DNA of 64,000 bases. Source: Actinomadura mexicana. Lineage in GTDB: Bacteria; Actinomycetota; Actinomycetes; Streptosporangiales; Streptosporangiaceae. The stretch is taken from contig NZ_FZNP01000007.1 in NCBI RefSeq assembly GCF_900188105.1, positions 62,001-126,000 on the forward strand, read 5' to 3'. Both the position numbers and the translations under genes were made by a program. Under the pieces are notes generated by a model. That model saw only the letters and a program-made list of their open reading frames with translations. It was not told the DNA's origin and ran no database searches. Positions 8,437 through 18,207 of the stretch are shown here, piece after piece (within the stretch, counting starts at the first letter, position 1; each line of letters opens with the position of its first letter).

Positions 8437-8895
8437 TCATACCCGTTTGCGGTGCGGTTCCAGGGCGCGGATGTATTCGACGAGGCGGACGCCGATCTCG
8501 AAGGGGATGTCGGGGCCGGTGAGGTCGGCGTCGGGCCAGGTTTCGGAGATGCGGCGCCAGGTGCCGCGGCCGAGGAAGGCGCCGGCGCGGGGGTCGTCGC
8601 CGAGGTCGGCGCGCCATGTGGGTTCGGTGGTGAGCAGGTGGGTGAGGGTGGCCTCGTTGTCGGGTTCGGCGGGGTGTTCGGTGTGGAAGCCGATCTCGAT
8701 GGCGTGGTGGTGGGCGCCGGGGGCGAGTGCGGCGGGGATGATCTGGGCTTCGTAGTGCTCGCGCTGGGGTGCTGGGTCGCCGAACCAGGCTTTGACGCCG
8801 TTGTGGCGGACGTGGATGTGGGGTTGGCCGATGCGGGGTGGGGTGGATCCGCGGATGATCTCGCCGATCTGGTCGAACAGTGCCCGCTCCCCCAT
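8437..8895 (-). CDS. Hypothetical protein beside the tyrosine recombinase
   Basis: Unrecognised soluble protein of 152 aa from ATG 8895. It is fairly charged, without membrane segments or a signal peptide. Visible features are PHIHVRHNGVKAWFGDPAP, a GAHHHAIEIGFHTEH stretch rich in histidine, and PDIPFEIGVRLVEYIRAL near the C-terminus. The histidine-rich strand could bind metal, but no catalytic pattern is clear. The gene diverges from the tyrosine recombinase with only 51 nt between starts, so the two may share a regulatory region. Codon use is normal for the region, which supports a real gene. Confidence 0.7.
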   Translation of the reverse strand: MGERALFDQIGEIIRGSTPPRIGQPHIHVRHNGVKAWFGDPAPQREHYEAQIIPAALAPGAHHHAIEIGFHTEHPAEPDNEATLTHLLTTEPTWRADLGDDPRAGAFLGRGTWRRISETWPDADLTGPDIPFEIGVRLVEYIRALEPHRKRV

Positions 8896-8946
8896 GTTGT
8901 CGATCTTACGGGGGTTCTGTCGGTGGCGGGGGGTAGCGTCCGGCGG

Positions 8947-10017
8947 GTGCGTCCTGCCGATGTCCAGCGTGTGTCCGTGGCCGAGTGTGTGGATCGCTAT
9001 GCGGAGGTGGTGCGTGCGAAGGCGTCGACGGGTGCGCTGGCGCCCGCTTCGGCTGAGGTGTACGTGCGGGACGTGGTGACGTTCGGGGTGCTGGCGGGTG
9101 AGGACCGGGTGCTGGACGATCTGACGGGCGAGGACGTCGATGAGGTTCTGCTCAGGTTCGCGCGCAAGCCTGATGAGCGGCGGCGCCGGGGGGCGCGGCC
9201 TGTGGGGGTGGGGGGTGCGCCGTCGCAGAGTGCGGCGTCGCAGGCGCGGTTCCGGCGTTCGGTGTCGGCGTTCTTCCGGCATGCGGTGGTGGCGGGGTGG
9301 GTGCAGTTGAATCCGATGCAGGCGGTGACGGTGCGGCCGAAGCAGCGGGGTGGGTTGCGGGCGGAGCGGCGTGCGTTGACGGTGGAGCAGGCGGAGGGGT
9401 TGCTGGGGGCGGCGCGTGGTCTGGTGGATGCGCCGGATGCGGGGGCGGGGGTGGTGCGGCGGCGTCCGGATCAGCGGACGGAGTTGCGGGACGGATTGAT
9501 CGTGTTGTTGCTGGCGGCGGTGGGGTCGCGGGTGTCGGAGTTGACGTCGGCGAATGTGGAGGATTTCTTCGTCAACGGGGGGACGCGGTATTGGCGGATC
9601 TTCGGTAAGGGCGGGCGGACGCGGGATGTGCCGCTCCCCCGTCCGGTGGCGGAGGTGTTGGACGCGTATCTGGCGGAGGGGCGGGGGCTGCTGGATCGGG
9701 GGCGGGAGCCGAAGGCGCTGTTGTTGTCGTGGCGGGGGCGGCGGTTGGCCCGGGGTGATGTGCAGGGGGTGATCGATCGGGTGTTGGAGCGGGTGGATGC
9801 GGGGCGGCGGCGGAGTGTGACGCCGCATGGGTTGCGGCATACGACGGCGACGCATCTGTTGGCGGCGGCGACGGACATGGACGCGGTGCGGCGGGTGCTT
9901 GGGCATGCGGATCTGTCGACGCTGGGCCGGTATCGCGATGAGCTTCCGGGTGAGTTGGAGGCGGCGATGCGGGTGCATCCGCTGCTGGGTCCGGTGGAGG
10001 GTCGGCGGGGCGGTTGA
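8947..10017 (+). CDS. Tyrosine recombinase (XerC/D-like integrase)
   Basis: Site-specific tyrosine recombinase, about 356 aa, with an N-terminal SAM-like DNA-binding domain (VAECVDRYAEVVRA... SAFFRHAVVAGWVQLNP) and a C-terminal catalytic domain. Catalytic residues are visible: R in AAVGSRVSELT, a Lys region GKGGRTRDVPLP, H-x-x-R in TPHGLRHTTATHLL, H in VLGHADLST, and the nucleophile Y in LGRYRDE. GTG 8947 is the first start in the part with family character; GTG 8971 is also possible. It is not the usual chromosomal xerC/D length and context. It may be a chromosome-resident orphan integrase, as no other phage or element genes or att repeats are seen. Confidence 0.88.
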   Translation: MRPADVQRVSVAECVDRYAEVVRAKASTGALAPASAEVYVRDVVTFGVLAGEDRVLDDLTGEDVDEVLLRFARKPDERRRRGARPVGVGGAPSQSAASQARFRRSVSAFFRHAVVAGWVQLNPMQAVTVRPKQRGGLRAERRALTVEQAEGLLGAARGLVDAPDAGAGVVRRRPDQRTELRDGLIVLLLAAVGSRVSELTSANVEDFFVNGGTRYWRIFGKGGRTRDVPLPRPVAEVLDAYLAEGRGLLDRGREPKALLLSWRGRRLARGDVQGVIDRVLERVDAGRRRSVTPHGLRHTTATHLLAAATDMDAVRRVLGHADLSTLGRYRDELPGELEAAMRVHPLLGPVEGRRGG

Positions 10018-10043
10018 TGCGGCCGGCGGGGGTGGTGCGTGAG

Positions 10044-10078
10044 ACGGCCGCGCAGGGGTGGTGTTCCTGCGCGGCCGT
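10044..10078. terminator. Bidirectional hairpin terminator
   Basis: A 13-bp perfect stem (ACGGCCGCGCAGG with its complement) closes a 9-nt loop between the convergent ends of the recombinase (10017) and the UvrA-like gene (10091). There is no T-tract, as is common in actinomycetes. Confidence 0.75.
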
Positions 10079-10090
10079 GGTGTGTGGGGG

Positions 10091-12481
<2,391 letters not shown>

Positions 12482-12561
12482 CGTGTCGTGTCTCCCTGTA
12501 TGGGGCGTGGCGGTGGCACCTGTCTACCCGATCGGTGGTGCGGGCGTGGTGCTGGTGGGTG

Positions 12562-13038
<477 letters not shown>

Positions 13039-13130
13039 GTGGGCGATCGTGCCATGTGGGGCGGGGTGGGGGGTGTGCCGGGGGCGGTGTGGTGGCCTTG
13101 CTCTCCCAGGTCAGCGGCGTTGTGGGGTGG

Positions 13131-13769
13131 TCAGGCGGGGTGGAGGGTGCGGGCGAGGGTGTAGGCGGTGTGGAGGTCGGTGCCGCGGTAGTCGAGGGCG
13201 GCGATGCCGGCGAGGTGGTGGTCGGCGTTGACGGCGACGGTGTTGGTGAGGTGGCGGAAGAGGGGGGCGTCGGACATGGAGTCGCCGTAGGCGGTGCATT
13301 GGTCGGTGGTGAGGCGGTGGCGGGCGAGGAGGTCGTCGGCGATGCGGACCTTGTCGGCGGGGGTGAGGATGCCGGTGGGGTCGAGGGTGCCGGTGAAGGG
13401 CATCGGGGGGAAGCGGGAGGCGATGACGTCGTCGAAGCCGTGGTCGAGGAGGTGGTGGGCGAAGAAGTCGGGCGACATGGTGATGACGGCGGAGTGTTCG
13501 CCGCGGGCGCGGATGTCGGCGCAGACGTCGGTGATGCGGGTGAGCCAGGTGGCGGCGCGGTAGGCGGTGGCGACGAGGGCGGGGGTGAGGTGGCGCCACA
13601 GGCGGTGGATCTCGGTGGAGAAGCCGCGGGTGTCGAGGGTGCCGGCGGCGAAGCGGGCTTCGAGGTCGTGGAGTTCGGGGAGGGTGCCGAGGTGGCGGGC
13701 GATTTCGAGGTTGGCGGTGGTGCCGGTCAGCAGGGTGCCGTCCATGTCGAAGATGTGCAGGTGTCCCAC
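13131..13769 (-). CDS. HAD-superfamily phosphatase (SerB-like)
   Basis: Haloacid-dehalogenase hydrolase, 212 aa, likely a phosphoserine-phosphatase-like small-molecule phosphatase. Motif I is IFDMDGTLLTG, motif II is the MSPD segment in SAVITMSPDFFAHH, the motif III Lys is in PADKVRIADD, and motif IV is AYGDSMSDAPLF. The cap insertion between motifs I and II is typical of the SerB/IB subclass. GTG 13769 gives the conserved DxD nine residues in; the ribosome site is weak. It is convergent with nothing, and lies 93 nt beyond the AraC gene start on the same strand. Confidence 0.88.
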   Translation of the reverse strand: MGHLHIFDMDGTLLTGTTANLEIARHLGTLPELHDLEARFAAGTLDTRGFSTEIHRLWRHLTPALVATAYRAATWLTRITDVCADIRARGEHSAVITMSPDFFAHHLLDHGFDDVIASRFPPMPFTGTLDPTGILTPADKVRIADDLLARHRLTTDQCTAYGDSMSDAPLFRHLTNTVAVNADHHLAGIAALDYRGTDLHTAYTLARTLHPA

Positions 13770-13931
13770 AGGGTGTGGATTGTGGTGGAGGCGGGGCGGG
13801 GACGCGAATCGTTTTCCCGGGCGCGGTCGTTTCGCGGGCGCGGTCGGGTGGGAGGTCGGGTGGTGTGGGGTCGTTCTTCGGGGGTGAGGGCGGGGCCGTT
13901 CTTGGCTCTTGTGGGGGCGGGCTGCTCCCCT

Positions 13932-13996
13932 GCCGAAAGTCGGGGGTGAAGGGGGTCTTACGCGGGATCCGCCGGGTGGTGGCGTTTCCTTAGCGT
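13932..13996 (+). promoter_or_regulatory. dedA promoter with GAAAGTC element and TAGCGT -10
   Basis: GAAAGTCGGGGGTGAAGGG starts at 13935, and a TAGCGT -10 box occupies 13991-13996, seven bases before the dedA ATG. The same GAAAGTC block, at exactly the same distance from a TAGCGT box, precedes the ABC transporter at 15672. Here the left half of the dyad is degenerate (GCC instead of GAC). Confidence 0.5.
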
Positions 13997-14003
13997 CGTG
14001 CCC

Positions 14004-14681
14004 ATGGACGGACTCATGGGCGTGGTGGATACGGCGGTGACGTCGCCGTGGTTCTATCTGGTGCTGTTCGCGGTGGCGGCGGTCGACGGGTTCTTCCCGG
14101 TGGTGCCGAGCGAGAGCATGGTGATCACTGCGGGGGTGTACGCGGCGTCGGGGCAGCCGGAGCTGGTGCCGGTGGTGGTGCTGGCGGCGGCGGGCGCGTT
14201 CCTGGGTGACCATGTGTCGTACCTGGTGGGGCGCCGGGCGGGTGGGCGGCTGGTGCGGGGGGCGCGGCCGGGGACGCGGCGGCATGCGGTGCTCGGGTGG
14301 GCGCGGGGGGCGATGGCCGAGCGGGGCGGGATGATCCTGGTGGTGGCGCGGTATGTGCCGGGCGGGCGGACGGCGGTGACGTTGACGATGGGTGCGGTCA
14401 AGTACCGGTTGCGGTCGTTCTCGCTGTTCGCGGCGGTGGCGGCGGTGTCGTGGGCCCTGTACGGGGCGTTGCTGGGGTATGTGGGCGGGAGGGCGTTCGA
14501 GGACGATCCGCTGAAGGGGGTGGTGGTCGGGCTCGGGTTGGCCTTGGGGGTGACGGGGGTGGTGGAGGTCGTGCGGTTCGTGCGGCGGCGCGGGGCGGTG
14601 GACGCCGGGCCGGAGCGTTCGGAGCGGGGGCCGGGCGAGCGGAGCCCGGTGGTACGAGTGGGGCCAATGCCCGGCGAGTGA
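14004..14681 (+). CDS. DedA family membrane protein
   Basis: SNARE-associated/DedA family integral membrane protein, 225 aa, related to flippases or transporters needed for membrane homeostasis. Typical pieces are DGFFPVVPSESMVITAG, GAFLGDHVSYLVGRRAG, and MILVVARYVPGGRTAVTLTMG, the last with the conserved (F/Y)-x-R-x-x-P-G-x-R. ATG 14004 lies seven bases after a TAGCGT -10 box with no Shine-Dalgarno, consistent with a leaderless message; GTG 13998 is less likely. The C-terminal 35 residues are low complexity. Followed by a PAP2 phosphatase in the same direction, 111 nt away. Confidence 0.9.
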   Translation: MDGLMGVVDTAVTSPWFYLVLFAVAAVDGFFPVVPSESMVITAGVYAASGQPELVPVVVLAAAGAFLGDHVSYLVGRRAGGRLVRGARPGTRRHAVLGWARGAMAERGGMILVVARYVPGGRTAVTLTMGAVKYRLRSFSLFAAVAAVSWALYGALLGYVGGRAFEDDPLKGVVVGLGLALGVTGVVEVVRFVRRRGAVDAGPERSERGPGERSPVVRVGPMPGE

Positions 14682-14792
14682 TCCCCTTGAGGTGAAAGGG
14701 TTGTCCTCCTATGGCCGGAAGGTGAACATCAGCGGGTGTTTCGGTGTCTGACAGTTGACGGGCACGGGGCCGCTGCGAGCGTGAGGGAGAGC

Positions 14793-15554
14793 ATGGGAGC
14801 GCCGGATTTCAGCGCCGATCTGTACCGGGAGATCACCGAGTTCGCGCAGGGCACGCCCTCGTGGGTGCATGAGGCGGCGGACGTGGGCACCGACGCGGGG
14901 CTGCTGCTGTTCGCGGTGCTGTTCGTGGTGGGCTGGTGGCGGGCCCGGGGCCTGGAGGCGCGGGCGATGGGGCTGGCGCTGGCGGCGCCGTTCGCGGTGG
15001 TGTCGGCGTATCTGGTGAGCGAGGTGTCCAAGAGCTTCATCCAGGAGGAGCGGCCGTGCCGGGCGGTGGCGGGTGCGGTGCACATCGCGGCGTGCCCGGC
15101 GCAGGGCGACTGGTCGTTCCCGAGCAACCACGCGACGATCGCGGCGGCGTCGGCGGCGGCGATCGTGGTGGCGTGGCGGGCGCTGGCGCCGCTGGTGCTG
15201 CCGCTGGCGGCGCTGATGGCGTTCTCGCGGGTGTTCGTGGGCGTGCACTACCCGCATGATGTGGCGGCGGGGTTCCTGGTGGGCGTGGTGGTGGCGCCGG
15301 CGGCGGCGCTGGTGCTGGTGCTGGCGGTGCGGCCGCTGGTGGAGGCGCTGCGGGGCGTGACGGCGGGTGCGGTGCTGCTGGGGGCGGGCCCGCCGGCGCC
15401 GGGGGGCCCGGGTCTGGGGGTGCCGCTGGGGACGCCGCGGCCGCGGGCCGCGGCGGCGCCGATGGCGGGTGCGGCCGCGCCGGTGGATGACGCGTCGGTG
15501 ACGATGCCGGACGTGATGGGCGGCGTGATGCCGCGCCGGGGTCCCCTCCGCTAG
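14793..15554 (+). CDS. PAP2-family phosphatase
   Basis: Membrane lipid phosphatase of the PAP2 superfamily, 253 aa, such as an undecaprenyl-pyrophosphate or phosphatidate phosphatase. The three catalytic motifs are intact: K-x6-RP in SKSFIQEERPC, PSNH in WSFPSNHATIAA, and SR-x5-H in FSRVFVGVHYPHD. Five to six membrane segments surround them. ATG 14793 has GAGGGAG just upstream; an earlier frame start at 14736 has no family support. The C-terminus after the last helix is an Ala/Pro/Gly-rich tail. Together with DedA it suggests envelope lipid carrier recycling. Confidence 0.9.
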   Translation: MGAPDFSADLYREITEFAQGTPSWVHEAADVGTDAGLLLFAVLFVVGWWRARGLEARAMGLALAAPFAVVSAYLVSEVSKSFIQEERPCRAVAGAVHIAACPAQGDWSFPSNHATIAAASAAAIVVAWRALAPLVLPLAALMAFSRVFVGVHYPHDVAAGFLVGVVVAPAAALVLVLAVRPLVEALRGVTAGAVLLGAGPPAPGGPGLGVPLGTPRPRAAAAPMAGAAAPVDDASVTMPDVMGGVMPRRGPLR

Positions 15555-15667
15555 CCGGTCGTCGGCCGGGGCAGGGTTTTCACGGGCCGTTTCGGGTGGT
15601 GCTTCGGCGCCGCCCGGGGCGGCCCGTTCGCGTGCGCCGACGCGGCGTCCGGCGGGTGCCGGGTTCT

Positions 15668-15733
15668 TGACGAAAGTCGGGGGTGGAGGGTGGCGTCGGC
15701 TCGGTGTGCGGGTCCTCCCCCGCTGTCTAGCGT
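15668..15733 (+). promoter_or_regulatory. ABC-transporter promoter with GACGAAAGTC dyad and TAGCGT -10
   Basis: GAC-GAAA-GTC (15669-15678) followed by GGGGGTGGAGGG, with TAGCGT at 15728-15733. The 19-nt block starting GAAAGTC matches the dedA upstream block at 18 of 19 positions, and the distance to TAGCGT is the same. A related dyad lies between the two kinases at 20007-20020. This is a likely binding site for a NarL-type response regulator. Confidence 0.5.
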
Positions 15734-15763
15734 CGCTTCAGACGGCTGGACGGGAGGACTTTG

Positions 15764-16681
15764 TTGATCACGTTGCGGGGCTTGACGAAGCGGTTCGGGG
15801 ACAGGACGGCGGTGGACGGGCTGTCGCTGGAGGTGGCGGCGGGGAGGGTGACGGGGTTCCTGGGCCCCAACGGCGCAGGGAAGTCCACCACGATGCGGAT
15901 GGTGGTGGGCCTGGACCGTCCGAGCGCGGGCGAGGCGCTGGTCGGGGGCCGCCGGTACGGGGAGATGCGGTGGCCGTTGCGGGAGGTGGGGGCGCTGCTG
16001 GACGCGGGCGCGGTGCATCCGGGGCGGTCGGCGCGGGCGCATCTGCTGGCGATGGCGCGCAGCAACGGCATCGCGCGGGGCCGGGTGGAGGAGGTCCTGG
16101 CGATGGTGGGGCTGGAGGCGGCCGGGGGGCGGCGGGCGGGGACTTTCTCGCTGGGGATGCGGCAGCGGCTGGGGATCGCGGGCGCGCTGCTGGGCGATCC
16201 GGGGGTGCTGATGTTCGACGAGCCGGTCAACGGGCTGGATCCGGACGGGGTCCTGTGGGTGCGGCGGCTGATGCGGTCGCTGGCGGCGCAGGGCCGGACG
16301 GTGCTGGTGTCGTCGCACCTGATGAGCGAGATGCAGCTGACGGCGGACCGCCTGGTGGTGATCGGCAGGGGCAGGCTGCTGGCGGACGCGCCGGCGGCCG
16401 AGGTGATCGCGGCGGGGTCGGGGAACGCGGTGCGGGTCCGCAGCCCCCGCGCGGGGGTGCTGGCGGAGCGGCTGGCGGACGCGGGCGGGCAGGTGCGGCA
16501 CTCCGGCGAGGAGGAGTTGCGGGTGGCGGGGCTGGCCGTGGAACGCGTCGGGCTGATCGCGTTCGAGGCGGGGGTGCCGGTGCTGGAGTTGGGCGCGGTG
16601 TACGCGTCCTTGGAGGAGGCGTACATGGAGTTGACGGGCGCGAGCGTGGAGTACGGCGCCACGACGGGGACGGGGGTCTGA
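15764..16681 (+). CDS. ABC transporter ATP-binding protein
   Basis: ATPase of an ABC-2-type exporter, about 305 aa. Walker A is GPNGAGKST, the signature is FSLGMRQRL (an LxxGQ variant), Walker B is GVLMFDEP, and the switch His is in VLVSSHLMSEM. The C-terminal 80 residues form the extra domain seen in the BcrA/CcmA-like group. The start is a TTG: GGAGG lies five bases before TTG 15764, and TTG 15761 is possible. The permease starts four bases after its stop. The pair resembles exporters for bacitracin-type peptides or lipids controlled by a neighbouring two-component system, and a kinase/regulator pair follows convergently. Confidence 0.92.
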   Translation: MITLRGLTKRFGDRTAVDGLSLEVAAGRVTGFLGPNGAGKSTTMRMVVGLDRPSAGEALVGGRRYGEMRWPLREVGALLDAGAVHPGRSARAHLLAMARSNGIARGRVEEVLAMVGLEAAGGRRAGTFSLGMRQRLGIAGALLGDPGVLMFDEPVNGLDPDGVLWVRRLMRSLAAQGRTVLVSSHLMSEMQLTADRLVVIGRGRLLADAPAAEVIAAGSGNAVRVRSPRAGVLAERLADAGGQVRHSGEEELRVAGLAVERVGLIAFEAGVPVLELGAVYASLEEAYMELTGASVEYGATTGTGV

Positions 16682-16684
16682 GCG

Positions 16685-17518
16685 ATGGCGGTCACGGGAT
16701 TGCGGACGGGCGCGGGACGCGGCGCCCCGGCGGCTCGCGGCGCCGGGGGCACGGGCGGCGGGTGGCGTGGGGCGGTCGCCGCGGAGTGGACGAAGCTGTG
16801 GTCGCTGCGGTCCACCTGGTGGGGGCTGGCGTCGGCGGTGGCGCTGATGGCGGTGATGGCGTTCACGCTGGCGACCTCGACGGTGTCCAACAACACCAAC
16901 GCGCTGCCCGGCGACGACGCGGGGGTGGTGCCGGTGAGCGGCGTGGCGGTCGGCGCCCTGGACATGGTCCAGTTCGTGGTGCTGGCCCTGGCGATCCTGG
17001 TGGTCACCGGGGAGTACGCGACGGGCAGCATCCGGGCGACGCTGCAGTGGGTGCCGCCGCGGGGGCGGATGCTGGGGGCCAAGGCGGTGGTGGTCGCAGC
17101 GGTGGCGTTCCCGCTGGGTGTCGCGCTGAACGTGGCCGGGACCGTGGTCGCCGGTCCGGCTCTCGGGCGGTGGGGGCGGCTGCGGGCCGGGGAGTTCGCG
17201 GCCGACGCGCTGCAGTCCGGGGCGTACCTGGCGCTGGTGAGCGTGCTGGTGCTGGGGGTCGGGGCGATGCTGCGGAGCACGGCGGCGTCGCTGACGACGG
17301 CGTTCCTGTCCCTGATGGTGGTGCCGATGCTGCTGGGCGGCGGGGACGAGTCGGGGGTGGCGCGGCGGGTGTCGGACTCGATGCCCAGCAGCGCCGGCCG
17401 GTACTTCATGACCGGGGACGGCCCCTATCCGCAGGCGGTGGGGCTGGCGATCCTGGTGGCGTGGACGGCGGCGGTTCTGTGCGGCGGCGTGGTGGTGCTG
17501 CGCCGCCGCGACGCCTGA
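16685..17518 (+). CDS. ABC-2 type transporter permease
   Basis: Membrane partner of the preceding ATPase, 277 aa. After a Gly/Ala-rich N-terminus, AAEWTKLWSLRSTWWGL is the standard opening of actinobacterial ABC-2 permeases. About six hydrophobic segments follow, with GEYATGSIRATLQWVPPRGRM between the second and third (the conserved GEY..G.I..T motif). It ends VVLRRRDA, as family members do. ATG 16685 is four bases after the ATPase stop, so the two are one operon. The substrate cannot be told from sequence. Confidence 0.9.
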   Translation: MAVTGLRTGAGRGAPAARGAGGTGGGWRGAVAAEWTKLWSLRSTWWGLASAVALMAVMAFTLATSTVSNNTNALPGDDAGVVPVSGVAVGALDMVQFVVLALAILVVTGEYATGSIRATLQWVPPRGRMLGAKAVVVAAVAFPLGVALNVAGTVVAGPALGRWGRLRAGEFAADALQSGAYLALVSVLVLGVGAMLRSTAASLTTAFLSLMVVPMLLGGGDESGVARRVSDSMPSSAGRYFMTGDGPYPQAVGLAILVAWTAAVLCGGVVVLRRRDA

Positions 17519-17538
17519 GGCGCCGGAGTTCGGCGGGG

Positions 17539-18207
17539 TCAGCCGGGGTCCTCGATGCCGTCGACGATGCCGGCCTGGTAGGCCAGGACCGCGGCCTGGA
17601 CGCGGTTGCGGACGTCCAGGCGGGTCAGGATCGCGCTGACGTAGGCCTTCACGGTGCCCTCGACGACGTGCAGGCGCCCGGCGATCTCGGCGTTGGGCAG
17701 GCCGGCGCCGAGCAGCGCCAGGACCTCCTGCTCGCGGGGGGTGAGGGCGGCGATGCGGCGGCGGGCGCGGGCGCGGCCGTCCAGGCGTCCGCCGCCGATC
17801 TGGGTGATGACGCGGTGGGCGACCTTCGGGGACAGGTAGGCGGCGCCGCCGGCGACGGCGCGGACCCCGGCGATCAGCTCGCGGGGGTCGCCGGACTTGA
17901 GCAGGAAGCCGCTGGCGCCGCAGGCCAGCGCGCGGGCGATGTACTCGTCCTCGCCGAAGGTGGTGAGCATGACGACGCCGGTGGCGGGGGCGAGGCGGCG
18001 CAGTTCGGCGGCGGCGGCCAGGCCGTCCAGGCGCGGCATGCGGATGTCCAGGAGGGCGACCGCGGGGCGGTGCCGCAGCGTCAGGTCGACGGCCTCGTGC
18101 CCGTCGCCGGCCTCGGCGACGACCTCGATGCCGGGGTCGGCGGTCAGGATGGCGCGCACGCCCGCGCGGATCATCGCCTCGTCGTCGGCGAGCAGGGCCC
18201 GGATCAC
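17539..18207 (-). CDS. NarL/FixJ-type response regulator
   Basis: DNA-binding response regulator, 222 aa. The receiver domain has acidic residues in LLADDEA, the phospho-acceptor Asp in VALLDIRMPRLDG, Thr in VVMLTTFGEDEY, and Lys in GFLLKSGDP. The LuxR-type HTH is LTPREQEVLALLGAGLPNAE with EGTVKAYVSAILTRL. GTG 18207 overlaps the kinase stop by 4 nt, so the two are co-translated. It is convergent with the ABC transporter genes. It is a candidate binder of the shared GAAAGTC dyads, though this is inference. Confidence 0.92.
   Translation of the reverse strand: MIRALLADDEAMIRAGVRAILTADPGIEVVAEAGDGHEAVDLTLRHRPAVALLDIRMPRLDGLAAAAELRRLAPATGVVMLTTFGEDEYIARALACGASGFLLKSGDPRELIAGVRAVAGGAAYLSPKVAHRVITQIGGGRLDGRARARRRIAALTPREQEVLALLGAGLPNAEIAGRLHVVEGTVKAYVSAILTRLDVRNRVQAAVLAYQAGIVDGIEDPG

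Noticed and set aside
8437-10078. Prophage or integrative element around the tyrosine recombinase
   Set aside because: No excisionase, replication, capsid or transposase genes, no tRNA and no flanking direct repeats are seen.
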